Origin: Hofstenia miamia
Taxonomy: Eukaryota; Xenacoelomorpha; Acoela; Hofsteniidae
Direction: 5' to 3'
DNA length: 32,609 bases
Assembly: GCA_900660155.1 (NCBI GenBank)
Contig: CABFPE010000710.1
Location: 323,611-356,219, forward strand
Below the pieces are notes generated by a model that was given only the letters and a program-made list of their open reading frames with translations, had not been told where the DNA came from and made no database searches. The position numbers and the translations under genes are program-made. How positions within the stretch are numbered: position 1 is the first letter of the stretch; each line of letters opens with the position of its first letter. This document shows, one piece after another, positions 1 to 9,104 of the stretch.

Positions 1-225
1 GTTATTTAATTTAATTTTAAGTATATTTGATTCCAATATTCTAGCTTTATTTTGATTTCCCTTAAGCAATAATCTATCACGCTTGTTAAGCAAATGCTTA
101 ATGTAAGGTGTTACCCAGTAAGGGTCTCTATCAGAAATAGAAACTTTTATAAAGGGGAATGAATATTCATAGAATAATATATCTAATGATAAGCGAAGGC
201 GCATAAATAGAATATTTAATTGGTC
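1..225 (-). pseudogene. LINE ORF2 linker between endonuclease and RT (partial)
   Basis: The minus strand is open from about 240 down to base 1 with no stop. It contains the phrase DRDPYWVTPYIK followed by a basic stretch (KRDRLLLKG). This matches the conserved segment that joins endonuclease and reverse transcriptase in Jockey/CR1-type ORF2 proteins, where a proline-tryptophan pair is followed by a basic helix. It continues the ORF2 whose endonuclease lies at 771-1621, after the plus-strand insertion. It runs off the window. I see the motif directly; the family assignment comes from known ORF2 architecture. Confidence 0.65.
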
Positions 226-760
226 ACTGTGTACAATGTTTAACATCGACATACGTCAAACAGGAAAAACTCTGCAAACATTAAACATGTTATCACCAAT
301 TTATTATATTATATATGCAAGTTTAATAAAAATGTTTCAATTTGTTAAACAAAAAAATCCTTTGTTCAACAATGTTAGCGTAAATAACAGAACAAATAAA
401 TTGGCATGCAGAGTAAAAGTAGTGAATAAGTTTTGGAGAGATGCCTTAACACCTACAGTTTGTAAATATTGGAACAAGTTACCACTACAGAGATAAGAAA
501 AGAACATAATATAAGAACACTTAAGAAACTATTGAAGAAAAATTTGTTAACAAACCAATGTAAATACGGGCATTCAAAAATTCCATGGCAAAAAATTTAA
601 GTTTAACTCTTTTAATTTATTCTTTTTAATTTGTAAATTTTGTGCTTTTTTAGATTTATTTTAAGTATTTTTAGTTTGTAGATTTGTACATCATTTTTAT
701 ATATTTTTTTATAAATATGTATTTGTTGTACTGCTATAAACATGAACTAAAATATGAAAT
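225..760 (+). mobile_element. 5'-truncated LINE insertion, 3' end only
   Basis: This block carries the C-terminus of a LINE polymerase on the plus strand, then an AT-rich 3' UTR to about 730-760. It lies inside the minus-strand LINE, whose endonuclease stops at about 771 and whose linker resumes at about 225. Severe 5' truncation is normal for LINE insertions. I could not identify a convincing target-site duplication or a clean poly(A) tail, so the edges are approximate. Confidence 0.6.
236..600 (+). pseudogene. LINE ORF2 C-terminal fragment with frameshift
   Basis: The reading frame from 236 contains NNRTNKLACRVKVVNKFWRD and then YWNKLPLQR. This is the usual C-terminal signature of LINE ORF2 proteins, in which a W-N-x-L-P motif precedes a run of basic residues. 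It meets a stop at 494-496. A neighbouring frame starting at 490 continues the expected tail (EIRKEHNIRTLKKLLKKN) and ends at a TAA at 598-600, so one frameshift lies near 490. Nothing upstream of the C-terminus is present, consistent with 5' truncation on insertion. Confidence 0.6.
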
Positions 761-770
761 ATTAAAAATA

Positions 771-1621
771 TAGATTGCCAAAGGGCATTTTTCAAATTCT
801 TCAATTACAATTGATGCATTTTCAATTTCTAGAATGTCATCAAAAGAGTAGTTATTTAGAAGTGAACTAAACACATTTCTATTTGAATTTGAAAGATCCC
901 TAATAAATACATCTTTGCGAGTAACTGGTAGTCTTGTAATTGGCTTCACTAAAACACCTTTGTGATCAGATATTAAGGATAGCTCTACAACAGAAACACT
1001 AGATATTTCATCAGGAAAATTGCATAAAACTAAATCCAATGTTGCATCTTTACGTGTTTTTTCACTATGCAAAGTTTCAATCTCACAAGAATTGGCAATG
1101 TAACTAATATCTAAATGATTAAAATCTCCAGCAATGATAGTCTTAGCACTGGGATATTGTTCACTTAATCATTTATGACTTTCATTTATGTATCTTAGTA
1201 ATTCTTTGCCATTATTTCCAGGAGGGTCGTAAGAAACGTTTGCTAATATAACTAGCTTATTGCAAACAATTTGAAGGCATAATGATTCGACATTTTCCGC
1301 TATTTCTAAAATCTTTGTAACAAGAAATTTTCTGACATATATTGCAATGCCGCCGCTTTTATGATCTTCTAAACAACCTTTCTTTCTACATTTGCAAACA
1401 TTATGATCACGTCTGTATATATTATATTCTGATATAGCCAAAAATGAATCTGGGTCAGTTGATTTTAAATGTGTTTCACAAACAAAGCAAATATCGACAT
1501 TAAAGTAATTTAAATCTTTTTCAAGCATAGTTGTTGTTTTAATTTTAGGAAAAGAATGATATTTTTTAAGAGATCTCACATTGATTAATAGAAAAGTAGG
1601 TAGTGAATGTTCATTTCGTAG
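771..1621 (-). pseudogene. LINE ORF2 AP-endonuclease domain, one in-frame stop
   Basis: The domain nicks target DNA to prime reverse transcription. In order along the minus strand I see INVRSLKKY near the start, CFVCETHL (catalytic Glu), the NIYRRD segment, GGIAIYV, NVSYDPPG, AGDFN (catalytic Asp/Asn), LDLVLCN and LISDHKGV (Ser-Asp-His). All main motifs of the exonuclease/endonuclease/phosphatase fold are therefore present. A single TGA near 1166-1168 breaks an otherwise continuous frame from about 1621 to 734. The domain ends where the plus-strand LINE fragment begins. The frame is the same as that of ORF1 upstream. Confidence 0.8.
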
Positions 1622-2060
1622 TCATAATTGAGGTGGTGTTTTTCCCCAATCTATTTTTTGACAAAGAAGTTTTTGTTCTTGAATGAAAATTGGACAGTGA
1701 ATAGAAAAAGCTGTATGTCCCAGAGCTTCTTCTTTTAAATTTGGATTTGTTGAGTTTGTGCAATTTGCACACTTCATAGTGTTTCTATGTGATTGACATT
1801 CCTTATTAGAATGATTTTCAGAACAAATGCTGCAAGTGATTGTATTTCTACTGATACTTTTGGTGTGACCAAATCTACAACATTTAGTGCATTGTCGAGG
1901 TTTCAAAATATCTTTTACAGTACAAAACTTGTGAGAATATTTTAGAAATCCTCTTTTAAAATTTGTTTTTAGAGATTTGCATATACTCTAAAGTCATCCA
2001 CTTTCATTGCTGATTTTTCTGATATACTTTTTCTAGTATTTCATTAAGTTCATCCATCGG
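1622..2060 (-). pseudogene. LINE ORF1 (Gag-like) zinc-knuckle region
   Basis: An open stretch at 1622-1906 has three cysteine/histidine knuckles: CTKCCRFGHTK, CSICSENHSNKEC and CANC followed by HTAFSIHC. This triple arrangement, with F-G-H in the first knuckle, is typical of Jockey- and I-type ORF1 proteins that bind element RNA. The fourth ligand of the first knuckle appears to be serine rather than cysteine. The frame extends upstream through KTNFKRGFLKYSHKF to about 1965, and a different frame covers about 1990-2060, so there is at least one frameshift. The product ends at a TGA next to the ORF2 frame. Confidence 0.75.
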
Positions 2061-2130
2061 ATTAGTAATGCTTTCTTTAAGAATATTGTATGTATTACGA
2101 ATTCTTTTGTATAAAAATGCAAAAATTCAG

Positions 2131-3147
2131 CAGCATAAAATTTTCCAAACTTTCAGGTCCGTGGGAACACAGAATACATACAACTACACATAGACGACTC
2201 CTACATGTAACCAAGGCAAGCAGTGAATGCACAATGATATTTTAATAAATGAATTTCATTCATAATTGTATGAATTTATATCTATGCCTATGCCCAAATC
2301 GTACATTGTTAGTTTGCATTAAAAAACATTCAAGAATAAATTAATAATATGTATTAAATAAGACATACACATAATTCATTAAAATTTGCATTAAAAATAA
2401 TTAATGCTGTACCTATGATTGCTCAAATGATTAATTTTAAAGAATGATAAGGCTTAGCACACAGATTAATCTATTACTAATAATTGGTTAATCAAACTTG
2501 CACTATATCTATAGTAAGTAATAGGAATAATGTAACACTATGTATTCTATTGTAGGTGAACCCACTAATTTTATTACACAAAAACTATAAACAATTTAGT
2601 TTTACCCTATTAATATCGGGGGGGGGGATTCCGCAATTTTGATGGACTTTTGCTCATAACTTTTTTTGTAGAACTTCTACTGCAGAATTTTTTGGTGAAT
2701 TTTCATAATTTTTCTACTGAGTTAAACTACGTTGATTTAATAGTTTTGTGGTTTTGGCAGAGGTCACTGTGACAGTGTTTAATGTTATGATTTTGACGCC
2801 TGTCTGTGATTGTTAACCTTTGAAAAGTGCTTCTATTGTTCAAAATTGACTTGTCCTCCACATTTTGTGAGTACCTGAAATTAAAGTTTATAATTTATAT
2901 GTATATTTTCTATCAGTACCAATTTGTTTAAAACTATAGCACAATGAAAACAATAGAATACAATAGAAAACAATAGAAAATAAAAAATCATGATTTCTAT
3001 AACAAATTTTTGACCTTTTATCAGTGCTGCTCATTTCAATGGGATACTGAGAAAATTTCTTCCTTTTTGAAATATTTGTTATATTCAAATACATTATAGT
3101 TTATTCTAACTGATTGCATCGAATTCCTATATGCATGCCTGTTACTT

Positions 3148-3182
<35 letters not shown>

Positions 3183-3220
3183 ACTTTTACAGAAACCTAA
3201 CAATAGCTATTGTTTAAATA
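2131..3220. other. No recognisable gene; simple sequence
   Basis: No coding signal on either strand; the short open frames are AT-rich and carry no motif. The stretch holds a run of nine or more G at about 2619-2628, a short imperfect direct repeat (ACAATAGAAA units, about 2950-2985) and a (TA)n microsatellite at about 3151-3180. A small palindrome, TCACTGTGACAGTG, lies near 2764. Confidence 0.6.
3151..3180. repeat. (TA)n microsatellite
   Basis: About fifteen uninterrupted TA units, directly readable. Similar tracts occur at about 6299-6320, 6629-6642, 7050-7072, 16806-16840 and 19470-19480. Confidence 0.9.
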
Positions 3221-3224
3221 CATT

Positions 3225-3660
3225 GTTCCGTTGAACATCCCCCACAGAACTACAAACCCTACACATGTCCCCAGAGACAAGCTCTACAGAAATTTTAAGT
3301 ATTTTCAGACAAAGCAAATAAAATAAGCAAGATAAAACAATTAACAGAAAAATTTTCAATTTGTAACAATACAGCAAAAAAGCATTGAGCAATCTTAAAA
3401 TAGAAATGGATAGCCACTTAGATAGTCAAAGTGAAAACTTCCAGAACGAAATCAAAAAACTAACAAACCAATTGGCAGAATCAAACAAACTCTTTTGGGA
3501 ACAAAATGAAAGATGGGAAAAAATCTGTCAACAGTAAGAAAACCAAAACAGACAATTAATCCTAGACAATGATATACAAGCACATGAGCTAGAGCAGCTC
3601 AAAGATAAACTCAGACTAACAGAACTGAGCAAAGATTAAAATCACAAAACACAAGCATGA
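3225..3660 (+). pseudogene. Gypsy gag N-terminal coiled coil (degenerate)
   Basis: Several frames joined by shifts read TELQTLHMSPE, then a heptad-rich helix (FQNEIKKLTNQLAESNKLFW) and later DNDIQAHELEQLKDKLRL. The gag at 21071 has the close equivalents TERQTLHL, IKTLTQQLSESNKRF and DNDIQAEELEQLRDKLRL, so the two are copies of one family. The segment is a long polar coiled coil, as expected for the N-terminal part of gag. It contains in-frame stops, for example after the KICQQ segment near 3536. Confidence 0.65.
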
Positions 3661-3739
3661 GAGTTGGAAGAACTCAGACATAAACTCAGAATAATGCAAA
3701 GGGAAAACGAAGAAAAAAACCAAAGGAGAATACAAACAC

Positions 3740-4540
3740 ACCAGTAACATTTGAACAGATAAGAGAAAGGAAATCACACTGTCTCCAACCAACACTCTAA
3801 CAAAGATATGGTTGCTGAAGGAACACGTAGAAAACACAACATCCCAGAGAAAATGAACAAGCCAATGCAGATGATCGAAAAGATGTTAAGCAGAATTATA
3901 ATAAACAAAAGCCCAATGGGGAGAACAACAACCGTGGACATGGCAAATAAGACAGGAATCACGCCAGAGGAAATTGCAGTATTCGACAAACCCATTAGAA
4001 AATATATGTGGGGTGCAACATCAGAAACGCGGCTAAGACAGGTAGAAACAGAACCTTGGATAACAACAAAGAAAATAATAAGAAGAAAAATTGTTTACAC
4101 CAAAGAAATAGTTGAGATGATGAAGGAGAAAAATGTACATCAAACATTGCAATAAGAAATGCATTGACATCAGAAAGAAAGTCCGCGATGCACATTCATA
4201 AGGTATTACAGAACCTGTAAATGTCTGTGAGATGATATGAAACACAAAGGGAAATTCTTGAAGAGGAGGAACTACTAACCTCAACGCAACTGATCCTATC
4301 CCCAAAAATACAACAGAAAATTGATAGAATCAATATAGAAAAATGGGGAAATAATAATAACAAAAGAAAAGGAGGAAATTTGCTCTAGAAACTACCAGAA
4401 AGTAAAAGAAGAACAAACAGTCACATCCATGAAATTAGTGTTTATGGAAGCTTTTACAAGAACAGAGCTGGAAGAGCTGCTGAATGTTGGATCATCCAAA
4501 CCAACTAAAGCTGCTAACGTCAATTAAGAAGAAGAATAAG
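3740..4540 (+). pseudogene. Unrecognised coding-like segment following gag
   Basis: An open frame at 3808-4155 gives a basic, polar 115-residue product (it includes TTTVDMANKTGITPEEIAVF). Purine-rich, coding-like sequence continues in other frames to about 4540, including FMEAFTRTELEELLNVG. The base composition resembles the gag around it. I do not see the gag core that follows the coiled coil in the copies at 13870-14400 and 21790-22255. It may be a family-specific region between gag and pol, or a piece of another element. I assign no function. Confidence 0.35.
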
Positions 4541-4603
4541 ATCAAAAACAATTATGACTAAAAACATGTGATCATTTTTTATTAATATGTATTATGCAAG
4601 AAC

Positions 4604-4955
4604 AAGTGTCATTAATTAGAGATTAGCATTTGTTGATAATGGTATTTTTGTTGAAACAGAGAGGGCAAAGTCACTTCCATTATTTTTAGCCACCATATTG
4701 GCAGAGGAATGATTTAAAATTTGAAATAAACAGGTAGTTTCTCAAGTAGCTTTAAATAGAATCATTTTAGTTGAAATAATTGATAAAGAAATTTATTTGG
4801 AATTCTTATATTGTTTCTTGATTATGGTTTGAATATTTAGTATGATCTCAAGCTAGACAAGTTGTGTTTAGTAGTGTCTGGATCCAACAGGAGATTGATT
4901 CTAGGGTCTTTGTGCCAGTCCACAAAAGTGCACTAAGTTAGGCATAGGGGTTTTA
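4604..4955. repeat. Dispersed repeat R3, copy 1
   Basis: This stretch aligns in the same orientation with 19735-20095. Shared landmarks are a segment with GATTAGCATTTGTTGAT, CTTCCATTATTTTTAGCCA, TTGATAAAGAAATTT and CACAAAAGTGCACT, with small differences between copies. It contains no coding signal. It lies inside the plus-strand Gypsy relic, between gag and RNase H, so it inserted there or marks a rearrangement. Class unknown. Confidence 0.65.
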
Positions 4956-4965
4956 TTCTTGTTTA

Positions 4966-5518
4966 GTTCACTACAGTATGCACAGACAACATCAGATTGG
5001 CTTGGTTGAAGAAGTTGTCAGGGGATAAGTCTGGGTTAAGGTCATGATGGATTCAATATTTAAATGAATTTACGTTTTCAATTAAACATTGGAAGGGTAC
5101 CTTACACAACAATGCAGACTTCTGGACGTCATTACCAGAATATCAAAGAGATGCAGCAAAACTAGATGGAGAAAAGTTACAGTTTCAGTTCCTGCCACAC
5201 ACCAAATTAAAGAGACTGCCCGAAATAAACTCGGATAGGAGGGGTCAAGTAGTGCTACCAATACTGATGAGAGAAGAAATATCTGAACAGGAGATAGTAG
5301 AAAAGCAGAGGGATGACATGAGCCTTAGTGAGATCAGAAAGAAGATAAAAAACCCTGAACAGTATTGTGAAAACTAACAGCAAGGTATTACAAACACTAT
5401 AAATTGAGAATCAACAAAAATGGACTACTGTACATTGAGGCCCACAACAAAAGAATCGCAATACCCGATTATTTTAAGAGGGAGTTGATATGAAAAATAC
5501 ATGAAAAGGGCCACCTGG
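4966..5518 (+). pseudogene. Gypsy RNase H end and integrase N-terminus
   Basis: RNase H is recognised by VCTDNIRLAWLKKLSGDKSG (catalytic Asp in TDN) and by HNNADFWTSLPEY (the final Asp). After a linker, the integrase N-terminal segment reads LLYIEAHNKRIAIPDYFKREL and then KIHEKGHLG, the start of the HHCC zinc-binding domain. Each segment has a near match in the minus-strand element (GLAWLKKCSGDKS, HKNADFWSALPEY, PEYYKRELVRKIHE). One stop lies near 5376, another after the KREL segment. The frame ends after GHLG, so the catalytic core is missing. Confidence 0.75.
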
Positions 5519-6050
5519 GCCCTTTATGTGTTTGACACATAAAATATAGCATAATGTTTGTAATTAATTGAACAATTCGTAAATAATAATTTATATTTAA
5601 AAGTTTATTCTCAAGTAAAAAAGTGGCCACATTATAAACAAATTTTTGATAACAAACGAAAAACAAATAAAGGCGTATAAAATATATTTGAATATATACC
5701 CTAAAATTCGAATTTTGCTAGTCATAGTAAGATTATTAATAGTGCACCTAATAAGAATAGACTGTAATTGCAAGATTGTACAGACTACTAAAAAATAAGA
5801 TAACAATGTTTTATTATGGAAAAAGTTTATTAATCTTAGTAAGATTACTAATAGTGCTCCTAACAGGAATAGCATGTAATTACAAGATCGTACAGACTAC
5901 TAATAAGATCACTAATAAGCTATCAATGTTTTATAGAGTTTTATATATAAATTAAACTTAATAAGATAGATAACTAATACTTCTAATTTATGTAGTACAA
6001 TAAATTAAAATAAATAATCGATTCTCAAACAAAAATAAACACTGTTTTGT
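5519..6050. other. No gene; diverged tandem duplication
   Basis: No coding signal. The region holds a two-copy, roughly 112-bp tandem duplication at 5716-5935 (listed separately). Open frames here on the minus strand are leucine/isoleucine-rich products of AT-rich DNA. Confidence 0.55.
5716..5935. repeat. Two-copy tandem repeat, about 112-bp unit
   Basis: The two units share AGTAAGATTA, TAATAGTGC, TGTAATT, CAAGAT, GTACAGACTACTAA and CAATGTTTTAT in the same order and spacing, with scattered substitutions. The start of unit one is near 5716 and of unit two near 5828. It looks like an old local duplication. Confidence 0.75.
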
Positions 6051-6215
6051 TCAAAATGAAGTTTTTAGGACAAAAGCTTTTTGTGATTTGCGACTAAGTT
6101 CTGAGTCCAACTGATTTACAGAAGCTTTTGGCACATCCCATTTATTGGCGCCAACCCTGCCTGCTAATACATCTAAAGAAAATACTTTATTTATAGTATT
6201 GCTTGCCAATGTTAA
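6051..6215 (-). CDS. Candidate terminal exon of an unknown host gene
   Basis: The minus strand is open for 54 codons from 6215 to a TGA at 6051-6053. It is directly preceded by a plausible acceptor (CTGAAAATTTTAG). The peptide is richer in G+C-coded residues than its surroundings and looks like real protein: GRVGANKWDVPKASVNQLD followed by a basic, polar tail ending in TSF. Phase 0 at the acceptor would suit splicing. I do not recognise the family, and no upstream exon was identified between 6240 and 7690. An in-frame TAG lies immediately upstream, so without splicing this is only a short open frame. A canonical AATAAA signal was not seen just downstream. Confidence 0.35.
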   Translation of the reverse strand, partial: LTLASNTINKVFSLDVLAGRVGANKWDVPKASVNQLDSELSRKSQKAFVLKTSF

Positions 6216-6325
6216 CTAAAATTTTCAGAGTTATATTAAAAATGGTCACAACCTATAAAATAAAGATTGAAACATTAAAAAAACTTAAGCAAAATTTATA
6301 TATATATATAAATATATATAAATAG
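6216..6325. other. AT-rich spacer
   Basis: Sequence between the candidate exon and the 302-bp MITE. It ends in a (TA)n-like tract at about 6299-6320; nothing else recognised. Confidence 0.5.
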
Positions 6326-6627
6326 GCGTTATTGCAGATCAGGGGACTCTGATATATAACCATATTGTTTTTTGGCAAAACTGTATATGACGTCATCTGG
6401 AACGCCAACATAAATTCTAAATTTTACAGAATTTTATAGACCTAAACCATATTTCAAGTAACAACTTGACGTTTCTTAAACCTAAACCTAGAACCTAAAT
6501 TTTTAAATATTTTATAGACCTAAACCCTAAACAATGAATTTTTAACATTTGATGACGTAAACCCTTACCATGTTTTTTACTTCACTTTGGCTTGTATAAA
6601 TCAGAGTCCCCTGATCTGCAATAACGC
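6326..6627. mobile_element. 302-bp MITE with near-perfect terminal inverted repeats
   Basis: The left end GCGTTATTGCAGATCAGGGG continues for about 12 more bases and is repeated in inverse at the right end (6596-6627), with one mismatch in about 32. Both ends are embedded in TA-rich sequence, so TA or ATA target duplication is possible but cannot be told from the microsatellite. No coding capacity. The interior has several CCTAAA/CCTAAACC motifs. It looks like a non-autonomous DNA transposon of unknown superfamily. Confidence 0.85.
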
Positions 6628-7532
6628 ATATATATATATATANAACAGTTTTTACATGACAATTTTTACAATATCAATACTAAGACTTAATATACAGCTA
6701 AAAATAAAATATGTTTAGTACAGTGTGGAACTTTGGCTTGAATAACAGTTGATATTCAAAATATGCACAAAAAATATCTCAGTTTTTAGAAATTATTTTA
6801 AAAGAAATAATTGAATTAGTGCACAGTTTTTTACACTTTGCAAACATAAAGGTCAAACGAAATTGATAACAATATATCAATAGAGACTAAGTATTATCAA
6901 ATATAAATAAAAATCACGAAAAATAAAAATGAAAAAATATAAATTTTTTTCCTATGTACAAAACACCATTTGGTTACATAACACCAATATATGTGGTGAG
7001 CGTTACAAAGCACCAATATATGTGAAAACTTTATTACAAATCACCAATATATATGTATATATATATATATATGGCGAAGGCGCAGAATAGTGCCATGCGT
7101 TTGCACGCTGAGCACGCGGGCAAATAAACACTATTAGAGGGTAAAAAAACTATGAGAAATGCAATAAAATACATGAAAATTTTAAAATATAATCGGTATA
7201 GACCGATAACTTTACATAATTACCTTAATTCATAGCATGCGGTAACACGTGGGAACACGCAGTAAATATTTAAGCTTTACAGCTTATAAAACTATAAAGT
7301 CATATAAAAGTAATTATTTTTAACTAAAAAATAACAATATATAACAAAATATTTAAAGAAATCCATAATAGAAATTCGGCTTAAATCAAAGCTTTATCTA
7401 ATGTGAAATTTCTTTGTTAATAGGATTAAAACTGTCCCTCTTTTGTTTTTAGTACTGAATTACAGTTTGGAATATAATGAAATGAAAATTGTAGCAAATA
7501 TTACAACTTATAAAGACCATTTTAAGTTGCAA
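6628..7532. other. No gene; short tandem motif and unresolved base
   Basis: No coding signal. An N at 6643 lies at the end of a (TA)n tract. Three diverged units of about 30 bp carrying TTACAAA and CACCAATATATGTG occur at 6974, 7003 and 7034, ending in another (TA)n tract. A small GC-richer patch follows (GGCGAAGGCGCAGAATAG, about 7073). It shares the phrase TTAGAGGGTAAAAAAA with 19502-19518, which also follows a (TA)n tract. Confidence 0.5.
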
Positions 7533-7610
7533 TTTACTGCTTATTTAATATAAATGTATTATTTAACAAATTTTACTGCTTATTTAATATAAATGTATTA
7601 TTTAACAAAT
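7533..7610. repeat. Perfect 39-bp tandem duplication
   Basis: Two identical 39-bp units (7533-7571 and 7572-7610) followed by the first six bases of a third. Identity of the two copies suggests a recent slippage or duplication, or an assembly artefact. Confidence 0.9.
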
Positions 7611-7689
7611 TTTACTTTCATATTGTGATCACTCAGATTCAAAGCTATTCTACTTATAAATGAGCAAAAGAGGACAATTGTTATTCCAA

Positions 7690-8060
7690 TTAATTTAGAA
7701 ATTTCAAAGAAATCTGACAGAGGAAGATCAACAGAAAATGGCATATTTCAGGCAATTAAGGGATATTATTAGTTTAAGATAATATCATTTGGTTTGTGCT
7801 ACAAAAGAGCTAATTTTTAAGAGATGATGCAGTGCATGGCTCATGGATTGAACACTCTAGTATGTATGGATGATGTGATAGTATTCACAAAATCATTTGA
7901 GAAAAGTACTGAATGCTTTCCAAGTTAATTACTCGGATTTGTGATGCAAATTTATTCAAAAATTACCTAGCATTTTTTTATCAGAAAGGCTTGACCAAAT
8001 CAGACCCCTACATATCAATTGGTATCTTTAATTTTGAAGTACACTCCATGCCTTCAAAAC
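7690..8060 (+). pseudogene. Gypsy reverse transcriptase fragment
   Basis: Conceptual translation gives ISFGLCYKRANF (the PFGLxxAPxxF motif region, with the proline changed to serine), then MMQCMAHGLN and LVCMDDVIVFTKSFE. The last is the YxDD catalytic box with Tyr replaced by Cys and both aspartates kept. Several in-frame stops, for example just after the KRANF segment, make it a pseudogene. The fingers domain upstream is not recognisable. Confidence 0.65.
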
Positions 8061-8600
8061 ATTAGACTTTCTTTAGCATGTTAAGGAAATGGCTCATTTA
8101 CTGTATGCAATTCAGTTGAAAAAGGTTAAAACATTTACAAGATGTTGGACTCATAAAGATGTGTTATTGAAACTTAGGGAAACTTAAGCTAAGGAGGTAT
8201 TTGTTGTGAACCTGAATTTTAGCTATTTTGATTAGAACTTGATGCTATTAAAGATCACTACGTTAATCAGTCACAAATGTACTGCAGCATTGTGCCATTT
8301 GTAATTTTTAGCTATGTGTTCATTGCACCCAATTCTGATAATCAGTTACATCTGGAATTTGTAAAGGATCAGCTAAAAATAGAAGATTATCCTGATACCA
8401 ACAAAAATTATTAAAATATAATAATGATCTGCAGTGTATACCATTAGAAAATCAATGTGGTAGTTAGTAGTCTTAGCAGGTCCATCAACAGAAATCTATA
8501 TTTGACTTGAGAATGCTATAGCAAAAGCAGCATCAGCAAACATTGACAATTTCATCAAACAAGATAATATCTGAATTATTGCAATGTTACTACTCTTGAG
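8060..8600 (+). pseudogene. Decayed RT connection/RNase H interval
   Basis: Between the RT fragment and the integrase zinc finger, at about the right spacing, there is AT-rich sequence with short open pieces (for example KTFTRCWTHKDVLLKL near 8130, resembling the thumb-to-RNase H linker). No RNase H catalytic motif could be fixed. The assignment rests mainly on position. Confidence 0.3.
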
Positions 8601-9104
8601 GATGAAATTATAAGAATTCATTAAAAACTGCACAAAATGTAAAAAGAAGTTATATGGATAATCATTAAGATATCATGGCCAAATTCCAAGCAATGTGTTA
8701 ATTCACTGAAAATAGAAAACAATTTTATTGCCTTATAAAAAAATTCCTTGACAAAAATTAAATTGACAAACACGAAAAGGGGCTGGGGTGAATTGTCGTG
8801 GGATGAATTTGTTGGTGTGCAAACAAATTAATTTTATCCCTGTCAGCAGAAGAAACAGTGTGATATCAATGTCAACTCCAGCATTAAAGGATTTTTAATT
8901 TCGGTGGTGGCACTTACCCAGTGTGCCCCACCATTAGCTGCGCCACTGCATCTATAGCAGCAACTGTGGTTGGAAATGCAGTCCTAAAAACCTGGATAAT
9001 TAGGCATGTAGCACAATGTATAATCAATTTAGATTGGGGACTCAATTTACTCCCAGGGTTTCTTTGACATTATAAATTCATTGAAGATCTGTGTCCAATT
9101 TTCA
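8600..9104 (+). pseudogene. Gypsy integrase, N-terminal half
   Basis: FIKNCTKCKKKLYG near 8612-8655 gives the Cys-Cys half of the HHCC zinc-binding domain. Further on, TVVGNAVLKTWI near 8966 and INLDWGLNLLPGFL near 9025 correspond to the core around the second catalytic aspartate (normally S-D-x-G-x-x-F; the Asp is kept in LDWG). FIEDLCPIF follows, as expected before the third motif. The frame is then broken by the foldback element, and the rest of the core resumes at about 10176. Confidence 0.5.

Larger units (their letters stand above)
1..2130 (-). mobile_element. Degenerate Jockey/CR1-like LINE, 5' part, interrupted
   Basis: Read on the minus strand, the order is a Gag-like ORF1 with cysteine-rich zinc knuckles, an apurinic-endonuclease domain, then the linker that precedes reverse transcriptase. 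The reverse transcriptase itself would lie beyond base 1. This order is typical of the Jockey/CR1/I group of non-LTR retrotransposons. The endonuclease and linker are separated by about 530 bp that contain the 3' end of another LINE on the plus strand, so the element was probably hit by a later insertion. The 5' limit is not visible; recognisable coding ends near 2060-2130. Confidence 0.8.
3225..5518 (+). mobile_element. Plus-strand Ty3/Gypsy relic, internally deleted
   Basis: The relic starts with gag matching the gag at 21071 and ends with RNase H and integrase N-terminal segments matching those of the minus-strand element at 10409-16694. The protease and most of the RT are absent. An R3 repeat lies between gag and RNase H. 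The integrase stops abruptly at about 5518 just after the zinc-finger region begins. No LTR was recognised at either end. Confidence 0.7.

Noticed and set aside
6450..6540. True telomeric array
   Set aside because: The CCTAAA motifs are few, degenerate and enclosed by MITE ends, so this is not an array.
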